Source: Chrysochromulina tobinii | Taxonomy: Eukaryota > Haptophyta > Prymnesiales > Chrysochromulinaceae | DNA length: 21,780 nucleotides | Direction: 5' to 3' | Assembly: GCA_001275005.1 (NCBI GenBank) | Contig: JWZX01001222.1 | Location: 1 to 21,780 of the forward strand | Notes under the pieces: model-generated | The model's input: only the letters and a program-made list of their open reading frames with translations | What the model was told of the DNA's origin: nothing | The model's database searches: none | Translations under genes and position numbers: made by a program | In this document: positions 1 through 6,977 of the stretch, piece by piece | Layout: every line of letters starts with the position of its first letter | Numbering within the stretch: the stretch's first letter is position 1

Positions 1-301
1 GGCCGCGAGAAAAGTCGAGTGGGGTCCCGCATTGCGGGAGTTCGAAAATTTTGTCGGATCTCGTTTCACACCGGCGTGCAACACGTCTTCCAAGAGTTTA
101 GCTTGTGTGCTTGAGGAGAAGAGAAGAAAGTAGAGGGGACGCCTAGAGGTCTTCGGCCCTAGCCCCTACTATGATTGTAGAGAGAACTTGTAACTTGGTC
201 CCCCAGCCTGTGTGTCAGTCAGTTTGATCGCGGTCCCCCCGCGCTCACTACTACACCGGGGTTCGTCATCAGCCCGTGATGGCGCCGAATCCACCCGTTC
301 G
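1..301. other. 3' flank of the oxygenase-like gene, no gene seen
   Basis: This is the stretch downstream of the minus-strand gene ending at 302. I see no convincing coding region, RNA gene or repeat. It is less GC-rich than the neighbouring coding DNA in its first 200 bases, which fits an untranslated or intergenic segment. Confidence 0.4.
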
Positions 302-1834
302 TTATGGAGACGTCGCTACCTCCACAGCCGGGGCGTGTACGAGCCCTTCTCTCCCAACACCTCGTGATGATCTCGCGGCGGCGACTATAGCTGCTGCAGT
401 CGGGAAGTGCGTCGCATGCGCCGTCTGGGCAGCGGGCGAGAGCGCCCGGCGCGCATCGGATGGCGCGAAGCAGCGTGCGCCGCAGCCCGCTCCCGGTTCG
501 ACTGTGATCACACCTCCCCCAGTCGCGCACGAGCGCGACAGCAGCAACGCCGGTGGGGGTACAGACGTGTCCGCGCCACCCAAGCTCTCCGCTACGCGCC
601 TCGGCAGTGGCCGAGGCCCCGCCGGTCGGTGGCGCCGCCAGAGGTTGACCAGCAACGTCAGGCGCCTGCATTCGGCCCTGATCTCGCTGATCTCGGGCCT
701 GATCTCGGCCTCCATCTCGACGGCGAGAGCGTGAGGGCAGCCATGCAGCAGAGTGCCGTCGAAGCACAAGTGCTTGCCCGCGTGTGGAAAGCTCACGAAG
801 GCGCCTCCGCCTGTCGGTACGGCGTCGCCACAAGCATCCGCGCGGGCCGGCAGCACGATGGTCGGGGCCCCAGCACTGCTGAGGTACGTAACCGTCGAGA
901 GGAATGGCGGCACCAGCTCGCCGGTAGCAGAATATAGACCCTCATCACAGTCAAAGTGAAAGGCGATGGAGCTTGCGTCGTCGTCGTACGCCACGCCTTC
1001 ACCGCTGCTCACCGGCGGCGCGTTGCGCAGTTGCACCCACCACTCTGCACCAGTGAACTCTGCACCTGTGAACTCTGTGTCCGAGGCACCTGCTGTGCCC
1101 ACGGAGGTGCCTAATATGGAGGCGGATGCGGTGTGGAATTGGAGGACTTCGAGCGCCGCACGCTCGAGGGAGCAGCGTGCGGAGGTCGTTACGTCCTGCC
1201 AGTAGGTCTTCCCGCCACCGCCATGGCGCAGCACGAGCGCGAGAGCGTCTTCTCTGAGAGCTTCGAGGGCGGCCGGGGCGAGCACGGCTGACCAAACCTG
1301 AGCCGCAGGGCATTTGGGACGGGCATCTGGGCTCCGCAGCCACGCGCCGTGCACGCTGTGGGCGAGGGTTGGGAGCGCTTCGGCACCGACTTCGAAGCAG
1401 CACTCATCCTGCCGATCGCGAGTTTCCAGACGGCCAGCGGCCATGCTCTCACTGGCCAGTGCTGGCATAACGGCGTGGTCGCTCTGCTGTGCATGGCGCA
1501 CAACCCTCACAGCGCTAAGCTCGCGCCGATGTGCATCCATGCACGCATCGAAGCACACCGTAAAACCTGGCGCATCCAAGCCGAGACAGCATCGTCCCTG
1601 CCGAGAGCCTAAGGTGACCCAATCTTCCAGCTCTGGCGTCGCGCTCAGGTCAAAGCCTGAAGTTGGAAGCTCATCGCAGGAGACGGCGCATCGCAGCGAC
1701 GACGTCGGCGCGCATGCAGCTAACGGACCGCCTGCAATTCGCACGGTGGCCTCGTTGCATGTGCTCCACTCGAAGGGCGCTGAGACGACCTTCCGCCCAT
1801 CAATCCAAAGCGTGAGCACGCATGACGTTGCCAT
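302..1834 (-). CDS. 2OG-Fe(II) oxygenase-like protein
   Basis: A single 510-residue frame from an ATG (1832-1834) to TAA. The C-terminal half carries the signature of the double-stranded beta-helix 2-oxoglutarate/iron(II) oxygenases: an HxD pair in FHFDCDEGLY (H293, D295), a distal iron-binding histidine in DGTLLHG (H364), and an arginine-led strand RRLTLLVNLW (R391) that would bind the 2-oxoglutarate carboxylate. These resemble the prolyl-4-hydroxylase-like group. The first ~175 residues are Cys- and Ala-rich and match nothing I recognise. A small in-frame tandem duplication (TEFTGAEFTGAE, residues 253-264) lies just before the catalytic domain. The substrate cannot be named from sequence. 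It is divergent from the RAP gene, with 429 bp between start codons. An upstream minus-strand exon is possible (see findings). The iron-ligand pattern makes the family call fairly firm; expression and exact start are not proven. Confidence 0.72.
   Translation of the reverse strand: MATSCVLTLWIDGRKVVSAPFEWSTCNEATVRIAGGPLAACAPTSSLRCAVSCDELPTSGFDLSATPELEDWVTLGSRQGRCCLGLDAPGFTVCFDACMDAHRRELSAVRVVRHAQQSDHAVMPALASESMAAGRLETRDRQDECCFEVGAEALPTLAHSVHGAWLRSPDARPKCPAAQVWSAVLAPAALEALREDALALVLRHGGGGKTYWQDVTTSARCSLERAALEVLQFHTASASILGTSVGTAGASDTEFTGAEFTGAEWWVQLRNAPPVSSGEGVAYDDDASSIAFHFDCDEGLYSATGELVPPFLSTVTYLSSAGAPTIVLPARADACGDAVPTGGGAFVSFPHAGKHLCFDGTLLHGCPHALAVEMEAEIRPEISEIRAECRRLTLLVNLWRRHRPAGPRPLPRRVAESLGGADTSVPPPALLLSRSCATGGGVITVEPGAGCGARCFAPSDARRALSPAAQTAHATHFPTAAAIVAAARSSRGVGREGLVHAPAVEVATSP
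1043..1076. repeat. 15-bp tandem duplication inside the oxygenase-like gene
   Basis: CTCTGCACCAGTGAA is followed directly by CTCTGCACCTGTGAA and then a partial third unit. Because 15 is a multiple of three it keeps the frame and doubles the peptide EFTGA on the minus strand. Confidence 0.75.
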
Positions 1835-2263
1835 CGTCGCCCCGCGCCAGCGGAAAGGTGGCGGCCACGCGGAGGGCGCCTCCGCCGAGGCCTGTGCTTT
1901 TGCAGGAGCGGCACCGAGGACCGAGCCGAGAAGGCCTGAAGGGTGACTGGTGTGAATATTGAAGTTTGGTACCCAGCATGGGCGCCGTTCCGGGCTTCAC
2001 GACCAAGAAACCCCCCAGATCAGCATCGTCGAGCTTCTTCAGGGTTAGTTCAGAAAAGGGGCGGCGAGTGGCGGCTTGTGGCGGCTTGGGATGCGCTCTC
2101 GGAATTCTTCGAATTCCTGCTGACCTGCTCTGGTTGATAGGCTTTCGTGCTGGGCCCCCAACATATTCGAAGGGCCGCACGGCCCAAGCGCGCGCTGGAC
2201 GGTGATCGACACCTTCACGTTGAGTTCACAGCCGAGTGCCGGTAACTTTTGCGTCTCGCGGCA
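1835..2263. promoter_or_regulatory. divergent intergenic region between the oxygenase-like and RAP/J genes
   Basis: The 429 bp separate two start codons pointing away from each other, so promoters for both genes should lie here. No clear TATA box is seen. It contains a short perfect inverted repeat, GGAATTC TTC GAATTCC (2101-2117). A minus-strand frame over roughly 1970-2060 has coding-like composition, so part of this stretch might be an upstream exon of the oxygenase-like gene. Confidence 0.4.
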
Positions 2264-4822
2264 ATGAGTTCACGGTTTCCGAGGCTCTTCTCTATGCTCC
2301 AACCCCGATGGTACAGCAATCGAGCCGCACAGCAGTCCAAGAAACGGAAGCAGCTGCAACCGCGTCGTGATCATCCTTCAGAGTCTGCACTCACAGCCGA
2401 GTGGGCGGAAGTCGCAGCGCTAACTACGGACAAGGCTAAGAGTGAGCTGGTCGACCGTACTGTTGATCAGCTGCACACGCTCGGAGCGGACAAGGTGTGC
2501 CGAATAGCCAGTATGGCTGGACAAGCGGGACTGACCTACGACCCACCATGGGACGATCTTTGGCGTCGCATCGAGCTCGTCGCAGCAGGATGGGAGGACG
2601 GAGCTCGTCGACCAGCTGATTCAGCACGGCTCGTGTGGGGCCTTGGAGCTGCTCGATACCACGCCCCAGTTTTGCTCGACAAGATAGCTGCACAGTTCAT
2701 CACCGAAGGCCCGATTCTCACGCGCACTCTCAATCTCCAGGATTCCGCCCGCGCCCTCTGGGCCTTTGCGATGCTCGACTACGCATCGCAGAGTCCCCGC
2801 TCGCCGGAGCTCTTCCAAGCGTTCGGTGGGCCGATTGCCGCGTGGCTGACTGACGCGAAGCCGGCCGATGATGCAGGAACCGCCGCAGCCCTCTCCTCTC
2901 TCCTTTGGGCACATGCCGTGGCGAACGTGCCCAACCGGGTCCTCTTCTCCACGTCAGAGTTCACCGAGAGCCTTCGCCGGATGCCTTGGAGCGTGGAGGC
3001 GGACATGAGCCGCCTCCACCAGTACCGCCTCTGGTGCGACGAGCGCAAGATGCAGTCAGGGCTGCCGGAGCCGCTGGCTGCGGAATGCAAGCGCGCCTTC
3101 AGCTGCACGCAAGTGTCGCCCTCGGTTCTGCAGCGCGAGGTGGCAGCGACGCTCGACATGCTGAATCTCGCGCCCATGCACGAGCACCGTCTGACGGAGG
3201 GCTACACCCTCGACATCGCCTGCGAGTATCGAGGTGTGCTCGTTGGCATCGAAGTGGATGGGCCGCAGCACTTCCTGGGCAACCTGAAGGGCACGCCCAC
3301 CGGAGCCACCCAACTCAAGCGGCGGCAGCTAAAGCACTTGGGCTATCGGGTGCTCGCCGTGCCGTACTTCAAGTGGCATCAAGCCCCCGACCAGTCGTCG
3401 TACCTTCTCGAGGCACTTGACGAGCTGATCGGGCCGCAGCACAGCGCTTACTACGAGTTGGGACTCGATCCTTTAAAAATGGGCAGCTACAGCAACGAGG
3501 ACGTGTTCAACGCACGCAACGCTGCCCTCCAACAACACCACCCCGATCGCAACCCAACCGAGAGGCGAGTGCAGTGTCACGCACGAACGACAAAGATCAT
3601 TGAGGCGTACCATCTCATTTGCTCGTCGCCCGAGTGGAAAGCGGCGGGGCGGGCGGCGCGCGAGGCGCAGCAGGCTGATGCTGCGAGAGCCGAGGCGCTC
3701 CGAGCGGTGCAGCGAGAGAGGATGGCGGCTGCCGCGGCCAAGCGGCAGGAGGCGGAGGAGCGAAGGCGGAGGGAGGAGGAAGCTCTCGCTCAGCGCCAGA
3801 GAGCGCATTTGGACAAGCTGCACGCGTTGCGGGCAGAGCAGGGCTTGCCTCGCACCACAGATGATGATGCCCTCGTGTGGGAAAAGGCTGCTGCAGACGC
3901 GGCCGCGAGGCGGGAGGAGGAAGCCAGGGCGGCAAAAGCAGCGGCGGCCGAGGCGAGGGCAGCGGAACAGGCAGCAGCAAAGGCTGCCGCTGCAGCTGCC
4001 GCGGAGGCGGACGCACGCGAGTCTGCTGCCGCGGCTGCTGCAGTGGCCGAGGGCTTTTGGGCAGAGCGTCGCTATTGGTGGCGTACCGCCTTCGAAATCT
4101 GGCGTTTGCCAGATTGCGAGCTGGAGAGGGCAGCGAACGTTCAGCTGCGCTTCGGGTTAATTGAGGTGGTCCTAGAGGGCCAGCGTCTAACGCAGCGCGA
4201 GCTGACAGAGGCCCTCCGCCACGACCCGCGTCGTCATTCGAGGTACATGCGCGAGCTGCGTGCGAAGCGCTTCCGCACACTGAATGATCACCTCCTCAAC
4301 TCGAGCGTCGAAAGCATGAACAAGTGGAACAACATCTTCGAAGAGCGAATTAACCTTCCGTGGGACGAAGACTTGTGGAAGGTTCATCAAACCTGGGACG
4401 CATTCACTGCAGCTGCATGGCCTGAGGAACGCAAGAAGCAGTTCCTGTGGATCGACGACGAGTCGTGCCGAACGAATCCTGATGCGGCCAGAAGGCGCCG
4501 AAGGCTCAAATTAGAACAGAATTTGGGAATTCTGTTCTCTTACTTGGGCTCAAGGCTAGATATTCGCGACGTGAGACTTGGTCCACCAATCGACTACATC
4601 GGCTACACTGGGAGTCGAGCTGAGTACACCCGTCTTCGCATAATTAATAGGGTCAACTTTCCCTGGTACACTTTGTGGGACATGAAGTTTCGGCTCCTCG
4701 TCGCCGGGCTTGTTGGGTGGCAGATAGTGAAGCGAGTCGGCCTGCTACAGAAGGACAAGAAGGAGCATGCTGACACAGTTGAGCAGGATGAGCAGCATTC
4801 GAAATCGAATAGGACCGAATAA
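2264..4822 (+). CDS. RAP-domain and J-domain fusion protein, probably organelle RNA factor
   Basis: 852 residues counted from the ATG at 2264; the open frame extends upstream only to a TTG. The N-terminus (MSSRFPRLFSMLQPRWYSNR) is Arg/Ser-rich with no acidic residue, like a mitochondrial presequence. Residues ~110-235 hold helical repeats of the type seen in RAP proteins (ARLVWGLGAARY, ARALWAFAMLDY, SSLLWAHAVANV). Residues ~300-370 are a RAP domain, with the hallmark IEVDGPQHF around 329-337 and later LKRRQLKHLGYRVLAVPYFKW. Residues ~395-455 form a J domain with an intact HPD (426-428) between helices II and III, which should stimulate an Hsp70. An Ala/Arg/Glu-rich coiled coil follows (~460-600). 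A C-terminal region ends in a hydrophobic segment (LLVAGLVGWQIV, ~810-822). Known RAP proteins act in mitochondrial or plastid RNA processing and translation; linkage to a J domain is unusual. Family assignments are strong, the precise role is inferred. Confidence 0.85.
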   Translation: MSSRFPRLFSMLQPRWYSNRAAQQSKKRKQLQPRRDHPSESALTAEWAEVAALTTDKAKSELVDRTVDQLHTLGADKVCRIASMAGQAGLTYDPPWDDLWRRIELVAAGWEDGARRPADSARLVWGLGAARYHAPVLLDKIAAQFITEGPILTRTLNLQDSARALWAFAMLDYASQSPRSPELFQAFGGPIAAWLTDAKPADDAGTAAALSSLLWAHAVANVPNRVLFSTSEFTESLRRMPWSVEADMSRLHQYRLWCDERKMQSGLPEPLAAECKRAFSCTQVSPSVLQREVAATLDMLNLAPMHEHRLTEGYTLDIACEYRGVLVGIEVDGPQHFLGNLKGTPTGATQLKRRQLKHLGYRVLAVPYFKWHQAPDQSSYLLEALDELIGPQHSAYYELGLDPLKMGSYSNEDVFNARNAALQQHHPDRNPTERRVQCHARTTKIIEAYHLICSSPEWKAAGRAAREAQQADAARAEALRAVQRERMAAAAAKRQEAEERRRREEEALAQRQRAHLDKLHALRAEQGLPRTTDDDALVWEKAAADAAARREEEARAAKAAAAEARAAEQAAAKAAAAAAAEADARESAAAAAAVAEGFWAERRYWWRTAFEIWRLPDCELERAANVQLRFGLIEVVLEGQRLTQRELTEALRHDPRRHSRYMRELRAKRFRTLNDHLLNSSVESMNKWNNIFEERINLPWDEDLWKVHQTWDAFTAAAWPEERKKQFLWIDDESCRTNPDAARRRRRLKLEQNLGILFSYLGSRLDIRDVRLGPPIDYIGYTGSRAEYTRLRIINRVNFPWYTLWDMKFRLLVAGLVGWQIVKRVGLLQKDKKEHADTVEQDEQHSKSNRTE

Positions 4823-5375
4823 GCTTAAGTACTTGAATTTGTGTTTGACGTCGGTGGAGCGGCGGTGCCCGGTGGGCGGAGGCCGGAGCCGGACTGGCGC
4901 GACTGCGAGCCGGGACGGGCGCCCGGCGAAGGAGCGGAGTCGGGAGTGAGCGCGGAGGAGGAGTGGACGTGAGACCGCGAAATTACCAAATGAAGAATAA
5001 TACTGCATTCTATTCTATGCACTTGCGAGTCCGCGTCGACTGCGCTGCACGGAGGGGCCGCCGCGCGCCGGGCGTTTGACGCTGTGCACCTAGTCCCCGT
5101 CAAAACTTTGCACCTTTCCCCTCGGTTTTGATGTGAGTTGTTCCGCTCTGCTGTGCCGTGCATGTGCGCCCGTGTGTCCCGTGTGTGTCCCGTTTGTGTC
5201 CCGGCTCCCTGACACTCCCCCCGCCCGGGGAAAGAAGTTTTGTCGCGAGTTATTAATTAAAACGTTCATTGCTCTGTCTGTCACAAACCCCTCGTTGAGC
5301 AGCAGCAGCCCCTTCGTCGAGCGCTCTCTCTCTCGACGTCGCGGGACCCTTGGCTACCTGGACCCGGCGCCCGCG
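4823..5375. promoter_or_regulatory. intergenic region upstream of the F-box gene
   Basis: A 553-bp gap between same-strand genes. It starts with a very GC- and purine-rich block (about 4855-4970). It then holds an imperfect tandem of GTGTCCCGT-like units (about 5171-5203) and a short AT-rich island, TTATTAATTAAAACG (about 5249-5263), some 115 bp before the start codon, which could be a core promoter element. The island shares ATTAAAAC with the region before the next gene. The open frame runs upstream of 5376 but begins at a GTG, so I treat it as leader. Confidence 0.4.
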
Positions 5376-6575
5376 ATGCCCCGGCCCGTGCGGCGCGCTC
5401 GCAAGCTCATGGCCGACGACGACGTCGCGACGCCGGCTCCGCTCGCGCCGGCGGGCCGCCGCCGCGCGCCTCCTCCCGCAAGGGGGACTCGAGAAGTCGC
5501 CCCCAACATGGCTTCTCCCCCCCTGTCGGCTCGTGCATGTACGCCATCCCTGGCCCTCCTTCCCGAGGTGCTCATGGAGGTGATCATTGCAATCAGCATC
5601 ACCAGGATCTCTGACGTTCCAGCCGTGGCCTCAGTGTGCACGCTTTGGCAAAGGTGTTGCGAGCTGGAACAGTTGTGGAAGCGTCTTGCTTGTGATCACT
5701 TCGAGGTTGTCGCACGCCAGGCCGCGACCGGTGTGGCACCTGCCAGCTGGAAACAGGTAGCCCGAGATCACACGATGTGTATCCGACTTAGCGAGCACCG
5801 CGTGCGCCGGAGATCGCTCATCGGTGGCAGCGTTCGTGACCTGCTCCAGCACGAGCCAGTCACGACGTTGTCATCGTACGTGTTCCATGTGCAGCTTGCG
5901 TACGACGACCAACTGCTGGGCGATTGGACAGGCAGCATTGGGAGCGTGGGTGAGCTCAATTTTGACGAAGTCGATGGCTTCCAAGGCGAATCCGGATACG
6001 TAAATGCGGCCAATCTGAAGTTGCCTGCCATACGCCTATGGACAGATGAAGCTGCCCCCTGTCACCTGGACGTATATGACGACCTAGATCTGCCCGTCGA
6101 CGAAAACGACGAAGTTGAGAGATGGGATAAGATAAGATTGCACGTCTATGCAAGCCATCACTACCGGATCACGAAGCTCTATTGCGCCAGGTTGGTCGAT
6201 TTTAACCATTTTGATACCTGCCGCATCCTCGATTTTCCTGCACGTCGGACACGGCTACAAGAGCGCTCGGAGCAGAATACACCAGATTCGTACAACTTCT
6301 CGCCATCCTTATTTTTGGAGTTGAAGAATGATCCATTCGATCCAGATGATCTGTCGCTGGGAACCAGGGCATTCGAGTGGATCTGGGCGACCGAGACGCG
6401 GCTTGGTCTCAATTTCGCCTACTTTGATATTCGTGACATCCGCCCTGCAACAGATGCTGAGCTTCTGGCGATTTTGGAGCTGCTGCTGGTCGACGGTTCT
6501 GCTGCTCTCCGCCGAGCAAACCTTGAGAGCTTTGGGTTCGTTGAGTTGAGTGGAGCTGAGTACCAGAACCAGTAG
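5376..6575 (+). CDS. F-box protein
   Basis: 399 residues from the first in-frame ATG (5376); a second in-frame ATG lies 11 codons on. After a basic, Pro/Ala-rich, probably disordered N-terminus, residues ~59-104 form an F-box: LLPEVLMEVI, then ISDVPAVASVCTLWQRCCE and LWKRLACDHF. The conserved leucine-proline, valine-cysteine and tryptophan positions are all present. F-box proteins bind Skp1 and bring substrates to SCF ubiquitin ligases. The C-terminal ~280 residues should recognise the substrate. They are rich in acidic and aromatic residues (LAYDDQLLGDWTG, DVYDDLDLPVDENDE) and show no LRR, WD40 or Kelch pattern, so the target class is unknown. The coding region is intact, with no intron needed. 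The F-box call is firm; any substrate role is inference. Confidence 0.78.
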   Translation: MPRPVRRARKLMADDDVATPAPLAPAGRRRAPPPARGTREVAPNMASPPLSARACTPSLALLPEVLMEVIIAISITRISDVPAVASVCTLWQRCCELEQLWKRLACDHFEVVARQAATGVAPASWKQVARDHTMCIRLSEHRVRRRSLIGGSVRDLLQHEPVTTLSSYVFHVQLAYDDQLLGDWTGSIGSVGELNFDEVDGFQGESGYVNAANLKLPAIRLWTDEAAPCHLDVYDDLDLPVDENDEVERWDKIRLHVYASHHYRITKLYCARLVDFNHFDTCRILDFPARRTRLQERSEQNTPDSYNFSPSLFLELKNDPFDPDDLSLGTRAFEWIWATETRLGLNFAYFDIRDIRPATDAELLAILELLLVDGSAALRRANLESFGFVELSGAEYQNQ

Positions 6576-6977
6576 GCGGAGGGTGTGGAGACTAGGAAGT
6601 CTAAAGTGGAGTGAGTGAGTGAGTGAGGCGATGTTCGCTTCTACTAGTAAGCACTCACTACATGGTAGCTCAGCCTAAGGGTACAAAAACCTAGAGTTGG
6701 CATCCTTTTAACAGCTCATTTCACACAAGAAAACCTGATCGCGGGAACTGATCGGTGAACACCCATGTCGGCGGGCGCGCTCCCTCCCGAGTTCATACTG
6801 GGGCCTGCCGCTCTCTCTTTTATCAGGTTTTCTCTCGGCTCTCTGTCTGCATGTGTCTCACGGCTGGCCGGTATTTCATTGTATTGTATTCTCTTCACGG
6901 CTCCGTTGTTTACGTGTTGTGTGTATTAAAACTGAACACCCGCGATTTCCAGGTCAGCCCTTGACTTTCTTGCGTCC
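6576..6977. other. intergenic region with a (GTGA)n run and an inverted repeat
   Basis: The 402 bp between the F-box and coiled-coil genes contain a GTGA tetranucleotide run (6611-6627). They also contain a perfect 12-bp inverted repeat, AGAAAACCTGAT at 6728-6739 and ATCAGGTTTTCT at 6822-6833, separated by 82 bp. A short AT-rich motif, GTATTAAAACTG, lies about 45-55 bp before the next ATG and resembles the motif before the F-box gene. No coding region is convincing here. Confidence 0.5.

Noticed and set aside
486-515. tRNA-like GGTTCGA motif
   Set aside because: It is a chance T-loop-like string inside the oxygenase-like gene; no cloverleaf arms surround it.
276-937. Plus-strand open frames opposite the oxygenase-like gene
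   Set aside because: They are Arg/Ala/Pro-rich shadow frames without motifs, while the minus strand carries the iron-binding residues.
2249-2263. TTG start of the RAP/J gene, and GTG or TTG starts of several other genes
   Set aside because: Nuclear genes normally start with ATG, and each case has an in-frame ATG shortly downstream that keeps all domains.
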